The notes beneath the pieces are model-generated. The model had not been told where the DNA came from. It made no database searches and saw only the letters and a list, made by a program, of their open reading frames with translations. From positions 1-64,000 of the forward strand of contig JAHBVG010000005.1 in the NCBI GenBank assembly GCA_019637695.1: a DNA stretch of 64,000 bases, given 5' to 3'. The position numbers and the translations under genes are program-made. Positions 28,559 through 37,596 of this stretch are shown here, piece by piece. The first letter of the stretch is position 1. Each line of letters starts with the position of its first letter. Source of the stretch: Caldilineaceae bacterium. Lineage in GTDB: Bacteria; Chloroflexota; Anaerolineae; Caldilineales; Caldilineaceae.

Positions 28559-28692
28559 GGGTGTGTTCAAAATGAGTTGGCCGTCTGGGTAGGGGTTTGG
28601 GTGGACGGCTCACAAAATCGTCTGCGTACGCCATTGGTCGTCTGTCGTCCACCCAAACCCTTACGAATCATCAACCTATTCTGAATACACCC
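28559..28692. mobile_element. 134-bp MITE-like palindromic element, copy 1
   Basis: The ends (gggtgtgttcaaaatgagttg at the left; caacctattctgaatacaccc at the right) are imperfect 21-bp inverted repeats. Inside lie longer complementary arms containing gggtttgggtggacgg and its complement, so the whole unit can fold into one long hairpin. A second copy, with the right half nearly identical, lies at 37451-37594. It carries no coding sequence. It may be a miniature inverted-repeat element or a REP/BIME-like unit, but the mobilising enzyme is not in the window. Confidence 0.6.
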
Positions 28693-28729
28693 AATAGATA
28701 TCGTCCACGCACCACGCACAGCCCATCCC

Positions 28730-28761
28730 GGATAGATTCCCGCATCGTCGGGAATCTATCC
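28730..28761. repeat. perfect 13-bp inverted repeat
   Basis: The arms ggatagattcccg (28730-28742) and cgggaatctatcc (28749-28761) are perfectly complementary with a 6-base loop. It lies in the 364-bp gap between the two giant secreted-protein genes, about 70 bp before the second gene. It has no T-run directly after it, so it is not a classic terminator. A processing site or operator are alternatives. The rest of 28467-28830 holds the MITE-like element and the AGGAG ribosome-binding site at about 28818. Confidence 0.5.
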
Positions 28762-28830
28762 CTCGACAGTGGGATACGCCGCATGGTAGCTTTTTGAGTA
28801 TTGCGCCAGTGATATCCAGGAGCCTCTACC

Positions 28831-31800
28831 ATGCAACGATCCCCTGTTTTGAGCCTCACCTTGCTGTTGGCGCTCTGCGCCGTGATCCTGGGCGCGTGGT
28901 TTGCGGTTAGCCCGCTCTCTGCACAGGAAGATAGCCCAGCAGCCACCGATGCCCCAGAATACGTCGATAACAGCCGCGCAACCCTTATGACCAGCGGCGG
29001 CGGCTTCGTCTATTGGGCATACTTCAGCGCATCGGGCGGCCCACGCGACGCCGCGGAGATCCCAACGGCGCCCGATGTATCCACCGCCGAAGGGTACTTG
29101 AAACGACTGCCTGCCAACGGCGGCAAGGTCAGCCAGATCACCAACGCGGAGATTGGCTACCAATCTCTGCACGCCAACGATGTGGGCATCTATTACTACA
29201 GGGCCTCGGCTGGCGGGATTGTGCTGCGCCCGCACAGTGACCCCGCCAGCGAAATCTTGATGGTCCACACCGCCGCGCCCACCAGCCTGATTGTCTCGGA
29301 TGTGCGCAGCGACAAGATCTACTGGCTCGCCAGCGGTCGCCTCTGGTATGCCGAACGCGCCCTCTCCACCCTCAGCGGCGGCCAGTCTGGCGATATGGCC
29401 TATACCGGCGCCAACGGCCATGACCTGACCCTGGGCGATGGCAACCTCTACTGGTTTGGCGACGACAAGATCTACTACGTCAACAAACTCTGCACCTATC
29501 CTGGCTCGAACTGCCAGCGCAGCGTCCTCACCACGGCGTCGGGGAATGGCCTGACCTATCATTACGTCAGCGGGTTGCAGGTTGGCAGCTACAGTTACCT
29601 GCATTGGGTCAGCCCCAATCCACACACCGAACTGCGCGCCTATAGCTGCACGCAGAGTCCCCTGCCGCCGGGCAATGTCTCTTGTGGCGTCTCCACTACC
29701 TATTCCACCGGCGCAGCCAACATTCAGATCCGGCGGTCGCTGGCCGGCTATGGAAACAGCCTCTTTTGGGTGGAATCAGATCCCGTTAATTCTGTGATTC
29801 CGCCAGAAGTGAAGCGCTACCGGTTCAATGTGTTTGGCGCAGGCGCGGAGACCATCGCCGGCGGCCAGGGACAGAGCTACAAGGTCCGCCCAGATTCGGG
29901 GTTGACGGCGGCCAGCCGCTGGGTCTATTTCAGCGTCACCGCCGGAGACGTTGGCCGCATCGCCCGTCTGCGTTCGGATGCGCCGCCCATCCTCGCCGAT
30001 CTGGCGGCGGTGGGGATGGAGATCACCCAGGGCATCAGCCGGCCGGCCAATGATACGCCCGTGGTGGCGGGCAAAAGCACCTATGTGCGCGCTTATGGGC
30101 GCAAAGTTTCCGGGCCGCGCGTCAACAATGTCCCTGCCATCCTGCAAGGCTGGCGCGGCAACACCCTGGTGGGAACCCTGCGTCCGCTCAACGGCGCACT
30201 CTCCTTTCCCCTACCCGGCGGGTTGCAACTGCCGCTCTCGTCGGATCGGAGTTCGCTGGAAACGGGCTGGCTCTTCTATCTGCCCGCGGCGTGGACGAAC
30301 GCCGGCGATCTGCGCTTGCGGCTGACCGTGAACCACGATCTCTTCGGCGGCGAACCCAACAGCGCCAACAACGTCAGCGAAATGATCGTCAACTTCGCCG
30401 ACAAGGCTCCTATCTGCGTGGTCTTTATCCCCGTGCGTACGGCCAACACGGCGACGCTCTTCACCCCTAGCCATAACTTTGCCATCCAGATCGCCAGGCG
30501 GCTCCTGCCTGCGGCGGACATCTGGGTCTACCATCAGGATAGCGACATTGCCGAACGCGAAGCGCGGCTTGGCGTGCCGCCGTGGAAGTACGGTCCCTAC
30601 GAACCGAAAGATGACAGCGAAAAGATGCTGATCTCCCTCTATGTCCGTGATCAACTTTCGGACGATCCCGACGAGTGCGATGACGCCGGGGCGCGCACCC
30701 ACTACGTCGGCGTTGTGGATGGCGGTGAAGAGGGTAACAACGGCGCAGCCTGGCCCGGCCACGACAACATGTGGTTCCGGCTGCCACCGGTGGACTTTTC
30801 GAAAGATTGGCGCACCGACCGCGCCGTAACCCTGGCCCACGAATTAGGACACAATTACAGCCGTCCCCACATTAACTGTCCCGAAGGCGATCCCGAAAAC
30901 GTGGGCAACTACCCCTACCCCGTCTGCCAGCTTGACTTCGACGACAACCCAGATCGCCATTACGGGTTCAGTCGCCACTACTTGACGGGCCAGTTCGAGG
31001 TGATCCGACCCACCACAGCGGCGGATCTCCTCTCCTATGCGCACAGGTTGAACCCACCCAAGGAGCGCTGGATCAGCGACTACAACTGGCGCGCGTTGCT
31101 AGACTCGATCCCGAACTGGGATCGGGGGGCGCGGGCGCAGGCGGAAGCGCCCCGTCTCGCCCAGGCTGACGAGGTGGTCCTGATCTCCGGTTGGGTGGAT
31201 ACCCAAGACCCGGCGGCGTCCACACTCAACCATGCATGGGTCTTCCCCTCCGCCTCTGTCAGCGGGGCCATGATCGCCAAGTGGCAGCGGACGGCGGCGC
31301 CCTCCCTGGCCGAAGCGCAGGCCGCGGGGATAGCGACCAATCTCCATCTCCGTCTCTTGGCGGCGGATGGCGCTATCCTTGATGAGCGCGCCGTTCTGTT
31401 AATGGACGCCGCCGACGAAACGGGTCCGCAGCGCGGCTTCTACCTTACCTTCCCCGCGCCGGTTGGACCGGTGAGCCGCATTGAACTGCGCGATGGCGAT
31501 CTCTTGCTGAGCAGCCTCCAGCCCGGTCCTAACCCACCCACAGTGCAGGTGTTGGCTCCCACGGGTGGAACCGTGGTGGACGAGACGATGACGATCTCAT
31601 GGCGGGCCTCGGATGCCGACGCCGAGGACCGTCTGCTCTTCACCGTGCAGTACAGCCCCGACGATGGGCAAAGCTGGCGCGCCCTGCTCACAGAGTACCC
31701 CAACCTGGGCGCGGATGAGATCATCACCGTTGATCTGCGCAGCCTGGGCGCTCTGCCCGCTAGCATTGCCGGCGCGCGCATCCGCGTTGGGGCCAGCGAT

Positions 31801-33228
31801 GGTTACCACACCACCTTCGCCCTTTCCCAACCCTTTACGCTGAACGACCAGGGGCCGCAACCCAGGATCGATGTTCCTGGCCCTGGGTTCCGGTCGAGCG
31901 CGGGCCACCGGATCATCTTTGAAGGCGCCGCCGTGGACGCCGAGGATGGGCCGATCCCCGGCAGTGCGCTAAATTGGTCGATCACCGGTCCTTTTGCCGG
32001 AACGGTGACATTTGGGGGCGAGAATTCGATCCTGGCTGGGCTTGGCCCTGGCGACTACAGCGCCTCGCTCACCGCCACTGACAGCGGACAGCGCAGCCGC
32101 ACCCGTGTCGCCGATTTCAGCATTGCGCCCCTCTTCATCCCGGCCATGCCCGCGGAGAGCGCCCCCCCTGAGTTCGATGGTCTCTGCGACGATGATGGCT
32201 ACGCCTCGGCGCAACGGCTGCCGCTCAACCCTTACACCACCGGCAAGCAGGCCACGGTGCTGGTCACGCGCACCGCTACGCATCTCTGGGTCTGCTTTAT
32301 GGATCTCTACCTGATCGACAGCCTACGTTCACCCGCCACTCTCTACCTGGATACAAACGAAAGCGGCGGCGGCGCGCCACAGGTTGGTGACTACCGCTTC
32401 CGGCTCTACGGCGACGGCGCGCCGGTGACTCACCAGGGCAATGGCGCAGGATGGGTGGCCGACACTGCCAGCGGTATCATCGGCCAGGTCAGCGCCGATA
32501 CCGCCACCTGGAATGCGGAGTTTAAGATGCCGGCTGCCCTGTTTAACGCCTGGCAGAGCGGGGTCAGCCTGCTCTTTGAACACAGCACAGTGGTCAGCAC
32601 AGATGACTATCGCTGGCCCTATCGGAGTGACAAACTCGCACCCGACACCTGGGCCAGGACCCTTTTCAGCGTAGCGCCAGAGGCAACGGCTCTCGAACCG
32701 ATCAGCGCTACCGTTGGCGAAGCTGGCTTCACCCTGATCGTCACGGGTTCGGGCTTCCGTCAGGGTGCAAAGGTCCTCTGGAATGGTATGGAACGCGCCA
32801 CTACCTTTGTCGACGCGACGTCGCTGCAAGCCGCCATCCCGGCCACGGATCTACTGGGAGCCGGAGAGGCGCAGGTCATGGTGCAGAGTTCCGATCGGAG
32901 CCAGCCGACCTCTGCGCCGCTCACCTTTACGATCTATAACCGCACACCGGCCATCACCCGCGCGACCCTGGCCGGGACGACGCTGACCGTGGAGGGCTCA
33001 GACTTTGCCGACGGCGCAACCCTGCTTTGGGACGGTCTGCCGCAGACCACAAGCTTTGTAACGGCGACGCAGCTGCGCGCCGAGATCCCTGCCCATCTGA
33101 TCCCGGCCAACGGCGTCGTTGAGGTGGCCGCCGCCAATCCGCAGCCAGCATGGGGACCGTCCGCATCCTGGGCGCTAACCATGGGCGCTGTTGAAAATCA
33201 GATTTTCCTGCCCAGCTTGCAGCGATAG
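28831..33228 (+). CDS. secreted metzincin-like metalloprotease with CBM-like and IPT/TIG domains (1465 aa)
   Basis: A signal peptide covers about residues 1-32. Residues 35-390 are a repeat region like cell-surface beta-propeller (DUF5050-like) proteins (IYWLASGRLWYAER; YWFGDDKIYYVN). The protease core holds HELGHNYSRPH (His670, Glu671, His674, His680), the HExxHxxxxxH zinc site of metzincins, with Ser where Gly is usual. A CBM9/DOMON-like sugar-binding fold occupies about 1110-1250, two IPT/TIG domains about 1287-1450, and the C-terminus is NQIFLPSLQR. It is expected to act outside the cell, degrading protein and holding substrate or cell surface. AGGAG lies eight bases before the ATG. Its partner on the left shares the C-terminal motif, suggesting a shared secretion or anchoring route. 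Confidence 0.8.
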   Translation: MQRSPVLSLTLLLALCAVILGAWFAVSPLSAQEDSPAATDAPEYVDNSRATLMTSGGGFVYWAYFSASGGPRDAAEIPTAPDVSTAEGYLKRLPANGGKVSQITNAEIGYQSLHANDVGIYYYRASAGGIVLRPHSDPASEILMVHTAAPTSLIVSDVRSDKIYWLASGRLWYAERALSTLSGGQSGDMAYTGANGHDLTLGDGNLYWFGDDKIYYVNKLCTYPGSNCQRSVLTTASGNGLTYHYVSGLQVGSYSYLHWVSPNPHTELRAYSCTQSPLPPGNVSCGVSTTYSTGAANIQIRRSLAGYGNSLFWVESDPVNSVIPPEVKRYRFNVFGAGAETIAGGQGQSYKVRPDSGLTAASRWVYFSVTAGDVGRIARLRSDAPPILADLAAVGMEITQGISRPANDTPVVAGKSTYVRAYGRKVSGPRVNNVPAILQGWRGNTLVGTLRPLNGALSFPLPGGLQLPLSSDRSSLETGWLFYLPAAWTNAGDLRLRLTVNHDLFGGEPNSANNVSEMIVNFADKAPICVVFIPVRTANTATLFTPSHNFAIQIARRLLPAADIWVYHQDSDIAEREARLGVPPWKYGPYEPKDDSEKMLISLYVRDQLSDDPDECDDAGARTHYVGVVDGGEEGNNGAAWPGHDNMWFRLPPVDFSKDWRTDRAVTLAHELGHNYSRPHINCPEGDPENVGNYPYPVCQLDFDDNPDRHYGFSRHYLTGQFEVIRPTTAADLLSYAHRLNPPKERWISDYNWRALLDSIPNWDRGARAQAEAPRLAQADEVVLISGWVDTQDPAASTLNHAWVFPSASVSGAMIAKWQRTAAPSLAEAQAAGIATNLHLRLLAADGAILDERAVLLMDAADETGPQRGFYLTFPAPVGPVSRIELRDGDLLLSSLQPGPNPPTVQVLAPTGGTVVDETMTISWRASDADAEDRLLFTVQYSPDDGQSWRALLTEYPNLGADEIITVDLRSLGALPASIAGARIRVGASDGYHTTFALSQPFTLNDQGPQPRIDVPGPGFRSSAGHRIIFEGAAVDAEDGPIPGSALNWSITGPFAGTVTFGGENSILAGLGPGDYSASLTATDSGQRSRTRVADFSIAPLFIPAMPAESAPPEFDGLCDDDGYASAQRLPLNPYTTGKQATVLVTRTATHLWVCFMDLYLIDSLRSPATLYLDTNESGGGAPQVGDYRFRLYGDGAPVTHQGNGAGWVADTASGIIGQVSADTATWNAEFKMPAALFNAWQSGVSLLFEHSTVVSTDDYRWPYRSDKLAPDTWARTLFSVAPEATALEPISATVGEAGFTLIVTGSGFRQGAKVLWNGMERATTFVDATSLQAAIPATDLLGAGEAQVMVQSSDRSQPTSAPLTFTIYNRTPAITRATLAGTTLTVEGSDFADGATLLWDGLPQTTSFVTATQLRAEIPAHLIPANGVVEVAAANPQPAWGPSASWALTMGAVENQIFLPSLQR

Positions 33229-33238
33229 ATACCTGTCG

Positions 33239-33289
33239 TAGGGGCACGGGTGGGGGCGGACGCTACGTCCGCCCCCACCCGTGCCCCTA
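33239..33289 (+). terminator. perfect 24-bp hairpin after the metalloprotease gene
   Basis: The arms at 33239-33262 and 33266-33289 are exactly complementary with a 3-base loop (cta) and are very GC-rich (core ggggcacgggtgggggcgga). It starts 10 bp after the stop codon, so it would stall or protect the transcript 3' end. No T-run follows, so a rho-independent terminator is not proven. Related 'gtaggggc...gcccctac' palindromes appear at 60802-60858, so this may be one copy of an interspersed repeat family. Confidence 0.5.
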
Positions 33290-33331
33290 TCGAGTTGCGA
33301 AACGTCACCCGTTGGGACACAATGATTGCAC

Positions 33332-35476
33332 ATGAACGGAATCCCAACAGCGATCTCTCAACAACCTTCGGCCACCGGGCGCTCTGACGCAAGGAGTCAC
33401 TGGCTGCTGCGCTTCTTGAGCCTGATCACCCTCTTCACCGCATTGGCGGTTGCGGCCCTCGGCGTCCCCGCCCGGCTGGAAGAGCTACAGCGGATCTCGT
33501 CCTTCTACACCTATCTGCTTGCGCCGTCAGAGGTAGTGGCCTGGGCGACGCTGATCAGCGAGATCGGGGTGACGCTGGTCTTCTTCGCCTGCGCCGCTGT
33601 GCTGTGGATGCGCCAACCGCGCAACCCGATGGCGCTCTTCCTGGCGATGACGTTGGCTGCCATCGGCGCTGTGGAAACGGGCTTGAGCAACGCCCTGATC
33701 AACCCGCAACAGGTCGCCAGCATCCCCGCGCTGCGCGCGCCCGTATGGGCGCTGCGGGCGATGGAGATGGCAGGGATCTTGGTGCTTCTCTACATCTTCC
33801 CCGATGGCCGCTTCACCCCCCGCTGGACACGCTGGCTGGCCGCACCGTGGATCGTCTACATTGCAACTTGCGCCGTGATCCCCGCCACGCCGTTCAATCC
33901 GCTCGATGGGCCCACCTGGCGCGCCACGCCGACCGCCTCCCTTCTCTTCGGCGTCGGCTGGTTTGCCACCGGCATCCTCGCCCAGGGGATTCGTCTGCGC
34001 CGCAGCCAGGGGATGGTGGCGCGCCAACAACTCAAGTGGACGGCCATGGGGCTGGCGCTGGCGGTGACTGGCATGATGATCTACTACGCTACCCTGGCCT
34101 GGGGACAGAGTCCCGACTGGCCCGCGCCCCTGCCCAGGGACATCGGCGAAACAGCCTATACGCTTTTGCGCCCGCTGATCCTTGCCGGATCGCTGACAGT
34201 CTTGCCGCTTTGCCTGAGCATCGCCATCCTGCGCCATCGTCTCTTCGACATCGATCTGGTGATCAATCGGGCGCTGGTGTGGGGCGCGCTGACAGCGCTG
34301 ACCATCGGCCTCTACATCGGAATCGTCGGCGGCCTCAGCCTGATGTTACAGGCCGAGGACAGCCAGTTGGCCTCGTTTGTAGCGGCGGGCGTGATTGCCG
34401 TCATCTTCCAGCCGATCCGCCAGCGTCTACAACGCGGGGTGAACCGCCTGCTCTACGGGGAGCGGGATGATCCATACGCGGCGCTCTCTCAGTTGGGACA
34501 GCGACTGGGCGGCGCGCTCGCCCCGGACGCCGTCGCCCCGGCCATCGTCGAGTCGATTGGGGTGGCGCTGAAGTTGCCCTATGTGGCGTTGACCATCGGC
34601 CAAAACGATGCCATCCCATCACCGGAGCCTTTGGCTGTGTGGGGGAAGCGACCCGCCTATGCGCTCACCAGTTTTCCCCTTCGTCACGGGGGAGAATGTG
34701 TCGGCGCGCTGGTCATGGCCCCGCGCGGGCCAGATGAACCCTTCTCCGCCGTGGATCACAGGCTGCTGGATGATCTGGCCCGGCAAGCTGGGGTGGCGCT
34801 CTATGCGGCGCAACAGAGCTGGCAGGCGCAGCAGTTGGCCGGGGATCTCCAACGTTCGCGCGAACGGTTGGTGGCGGCCCGCGAAGAGGAACGCCGCCGC
34901 CTGCGCCGCGACCTCCACGATGGGCTGGGTCCGGCGCTGGCCAGCCTGGCCCTGAAGATCGACGCGGCCCATGACGAGTTGAACTACGACGCCGCTTCGG
35001 CTGCCGCCATGCTCTCCGCAGTCAAAGGCGACATCCAGTCCGCCGTCGCCGACATTCGCCGTCTCGTCTACAATCTGCGACCACCTGCGTTGGACGATCT
35101 GGGGCTGGCGGCCAGCATTCGCCTGTTGGCCGAACGCTATCAAGGGGCCGATCTTACCATCGTATGCGATCTGCCGGAACAGTTGCCCGCGCTCCCCGCT
35201 GCGGTTGAAGTCGCCATCTACCGTATCACCGCCGAAGCGCTGACCAACGTCGTCCGCCATGCCGGGGCGCGGGTGTGTCAGGTGAAACTGGGTGTAGCGG
35301 AGCGCGTCGAACTGGAGATCCGCGACGATGGCCGCGGCATTGTGGCTGACACGGGCGAGGGCGTCGGCCTGATCTCCATGCGCGAACGGGCCGCGGAGTT
35401 GGGTGGGGAGTGTGTTATTGCGTCCACACCAGGGGAATCGACCACCGTGAGCGTATGGTTACCGTTATTGAGGTGA
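33332..35476 (+). CDS. NarL-type sensor histidine kinase with membrane and GAF domains
   Basis: Two-component kinase of about 714 aa. There are eight or so hydrophobic segments between residues 15 and 355. A GAF-like domain spans about 375-500. The HisKA_3 dimerisation box has the acceptor His529 in RRDLHDGLGPALASLALKI, and the HATPase domain ends IRDDGRGIVADTGEGVGLISMRERAAELGG. This is the standard layout of LuxR-partner kinases. ATG 33332 is used; a TTG two codons earlier is possible. It shares an operon with the regulator gene starting six bases after its stop, so the two almost certainly form a pair. The signal is unknown. The membrane part has no extended external domain, suggesting an in-membrane or cytoplasmic (GAF) cue. 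Confidence 0.9.
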   Translation: MNGIPTAISQQPSATGRSDARSHWLLRFLSLITLFTALAVAALGVPARLEELQRISSFYTYLLAPSEVVAWATLISEIGVTLVFFACAAVLWMRQPRNPMALFLAMTLAAIGAVETGLSNALINPQQVASIPALRAPVWALRAMEMAGILVLLYIFPDGRFTPRWTRWLAAPWIVYIATCAVIPATPFNPLDGPTWRATPTASLLFGVGWFATGILAQGIRLRRSQGMVARQQLKWTAMGLALAVTGMMIYYATLAWGQSPDWPAPLPRDIGETAYTLLRPLILAGSLTVLPLCLSIAILRHRLFDIDLVINRALVWGALTALTIGLYIGIVGGLSLMLQAEDSQLASFVAAGVIAVIFQPIRQRLQRGVNRLLYGERDDPYAALSQLGQRLGGALAPDAVAPAIVESIGVALKLPYVALTIGQNDAIPSPEPLAVWGKRPAYALTSFPLRHGGECVGALVMAPRGPDEPFSAVDHRLLDDLARQAGVALYAAQQSWQAQQLAGDLQRSRERLVAAREEERRRLRRDLHDGLGPALASLALKIDAAHDELNYDAASAAAMLSAVKGDIQSAVADIRRLVYNLRPPALDDLGLAASIRLLAERYQGADLTIVCDLPEQLPALPAAVEVAIYRITAEALTNVVRHAGARVCQVKLGVAERVELEIRDDGRGIVADTGEGVGLISMRERAAELGGECVIASTPGESTTVSVWLPLLR

Positions 35477-35482
35477 AATTTG

Positions 35483-36136
35483 ATGGAGAAGATCACCATC
35501 CTCATTGCCGACGATTCGACGCCATTCCGCGAGGGGATGCGCGCCATGCTGCGCCGCGAGAATGAATTGACGTTGACAGGGGAAGCGATCAGCGGCGTGG
35601 AAGCAATTCGCATGGCGATCCACTTGCAACCGGATGTCGTCCTTATGGATCTGCACATGCCCGATGGGAATGGCATTGACGCCACACGCGCCATCGTGGC
35701 GCAGTCGCCGCACATCCGTGTGCTGGTACTCACCATGTTCGAGGACGATGATTCGGTCTTTGCCGCGTTGCAGGCCGGTGCGCGCGGCTATCTGCTCAAA
35801 GGCGCGGATAAAGCCGAGATCCTGCGCGCCATCCGCGCCGTTCACAGCGGTGAGGCCATCTTCGGCCCGGCCATCGCCCAGCGCTTGATGGGCTACTTTG
35901 CCACCTTGCGCCGGCCGGCGATGGTGCAGCCACCCTTTCCCGAACTCACTGGCCGCGAACGGGAGATCCTCTCCATGATCGCGCAGGGCCGTACCAATCA
36001 AGAGATCGCCGCCGATCTGGTGGTCAGCCTGAAGACCGTGCGCAACCATGTCTCCAATATCTTTAGTAAACTGCATGTTGCGGACCGCGCCCAGGCCATG
36101 AGCGCAGCCCGCAAGGCCGGGCTGGGCGCAGATTGA
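35483..36136 (+). CDS. NarL/FixJ-type response regulator (partner of preceding kinase)
   Basis: Receiver domain at residues 1-120 (ITILIADDSTPFREGM; phospho-acceptor Asp56 in VVLMDLHMPDGNG; Lys in YLLKGADK), then a LuxR-type helix-turn-helix at about 150-212 (ELTGREREILSMIAQGRTNQ, then EIAADLVVSLKTVRNHVSNI). The length of 217 aa is normal. ATG 35483 has GAGGTG about nine bases upstream, inside the end of the kinase gene. It is expected to bind DNA as a dimer when phosphorylated. Its stop lies 15 bp from the stop of the convergent MFS gene, with no clear terminator between. Confidence 0.95.
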   Translation: MEKITILIADDSTPFREGMRAMLRRENELTLTGEAISGVEAIRMAIHLQPDVVLMDLHMPDGNGIDATRAIVAQSPHIRVLVLTMFEDDDSVFAALQAGARGYLLKGADKAEILRAIRAVHSGEAIFGPAIAQRLMGYFATLRRPAMVQPPFPELTGREREILSMIAQGRTNQEIAADLVVSLKTVRNHVSNIFSKLHVADRAQAMSAARKAGLGAD

Positions 36137-36151
36137 CGCGCCAAACACGCA

Positions 36152-37423
36152 CTACGCACTACCCTTTATCTCATCATCTTTCCGTCTCCTCTGAGGACGC
36201 CACAACTGCGGAAGCATCACCGTGATCACTACCGTCATCACCGCGGAGAGGGCGGACTGCGCGCCGGCGGTAGCGGGCGCGCCGATCCGTTCGGCCAGCA
36301 GGCCGGTCTGCAATTCGCCGATTACACCGACCCCCTGAGTAAGGCCGACGGTGCTAAGGGCGCGTCCGCGCATGGCATCGCTGGCGGTGGTGAGGAGGAT
36401 GGCGTTGCGCATGGTGTGGAATCCAGCCTGGCCCAGCCCGGCGATGAAGAGCATGATCCACGAGAGGAGGTAGAGCGGCGAAAAGGCGAAGATCACCAGC
36501 GCAACGCTTTCAATCAGGGCGCCGACGGCGAAGATCGCCCCAATGGAAAGGGTGCGCCGCATCCGGCTGGCGATGATAAGACCGACAAACGAGCCAATGT
36601 TGTAGCCTGCGCTCAACAGTCCCAATCCCAGCGGACCGCTGCCCAGCACGTCACGGGCGAAGACGGGCAAAAGGCTCATGGAGGGGAAGATCAGCGTATT
36701 CAACACCGCCGAGACCAGCGTCACCGCCAGGATCGGCTGGTTGTGGCGCACATAATCGATCCCCTCGCCGATGGAGCGCCAGATGGAGATCCCTTGCACT
36801 GGTGTGTTCTGGGCGATCTGCTGGCGCGAAAGCCAGTAGAGCAGCGCCACGTTGACGCCCGTCACCGCGACGAGGACGGAAAACGAGGCCGACGCACCCA
36901 ACGTATCCAGCAGCCAGCCGGCGAAGAAAGCCCCTACGCTGCTCACGATCCCCTGGATGAAGCTTTCCAGCAGCATGGCGTCCACCGTCTGAGCCTGGCC
37001 CACAAGATCGGGGACCAACGCATTGCGCGCCGGTAGATCCACCGACCAGGCCGCGCCGATCAAAAAGGCGGCGACGCCCATGTGCCAGGGCGAAAGCTGC
37101 CCGCCTAAAAAGAGGATCAGAATTGTCGCCAGCGCCGTTAAGATCAATCCCTGCGTAAAGAGGATCGTCGTGCGCCGCCCCAGCCGATCCCCCACAGGAC
37201 CGGCGAAGCTGCCAATCGAAAGCTGCGCTGCCCGCCGCCAAAAGCTCAACAAGGTCACTGCCAGGGCCGAATCCGTCAGATCCAGCACGAGTACACCGGC
37301 CACCACCGTCCACATGGCGAGCGTCTGCCACCAGAGGACGTTGCTGAGCATCAATTGCCGGTACATGGGATGGGCCAACGGCGCGAGGACCCCGCGCGAG
37401 AAGATCTGACGACTTTGAGCCAT
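36152..37423 (-). CDS. MFS transporter (multidrug or metabolite efflux type)
   Basis: A 423-aa membrane protein with about 12 hydrophobic segments and the MFS motif A after segment 2 (GPVGDRLGRRTTILF). The second half has the related SRMRRTLSIGAIF. The N-terminus (LAHPMYRQLMLSNVLWWQTLAMWTV) is like the TRI12/MFS_3 enterobactin-exporter-like group. It is probably a proton-coupled exporter in the cytoplasmic membrane. The substrate is unknown. A MITE-like element separates it from the VOC gene upstream, so it probably has its own promoter. Base composition is like its neighbours. Confidence 0.88.
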   Translation of the reverse strand: MAQSRQIFSRGVLAPLAHPMYRQLMLSNVLWWQTLAMWTVVAGVLVLDLTDSALAVTLLSFWRRAAQLSIGSFAGPVGDRLGRRTTILFTQGLILTALATILILFLGGQLSPWHMGVAAFLIGAAWSVDLPARNALVPDLVGQAQTVDAMLLESFIQGIVSSVGAFFAGWLLDTLGASASFSVLVAVTGVNVALLYWLSRQQIAQNTPVQGISIWRSIGEGIDYVRHNQPILAVTLVSAVLNTLIFPSMSLLPVFARDVLGSGPLGLGLLSAGYNIGSFVGLIIASRMRRTLSIGAIFAVGALIESVALVIFAFSPLYLLSWIMLFIAGLGQAGFHTMRNAILLTTASDAMRGRALSTVGLTQGVGVIGELQTGLLAERIGAPATAGAQSALSAVMTVVITVMLPQLWRPQRRRKDDEIKGSA

Positions 37424-37450
37424 GAGGAAGGGTGCTTTCTGCGAGGAGAA

Positions 37451-37594
37451 GGTATTGGGTATTGGGTATTAGAGATTGGCTGGGTGGGGGTTTGGGTGAA
37501 CGGCTCACAAACATCGTCTGCGTAAGCCGTTGCTCGTCTGCCGTCCACCCAAACCCTTACGAATCATCAACCCGTTCTGAATATACCCAATACC
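37451..37594. mobile_element. MITE-like palindromic element, copy 2
   Basis: Second copy of the element at 28559-28692. Shared blocks include gggtttgggtg, acggctcacaaa, atcgtctgcgta, ccgtccacccaaacccttac and gaatcatcaac. Here the outer ends are ggtattgggtattgggtatt and aatatacccaatacc, again complementary, but they differ from copy 1. It sits 3 bp from the stop codon of the VOC-protein gene, so it could form that gene's 3' hairpin. Confidence 0.6.
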
Positions 37595-37596
37595 TT

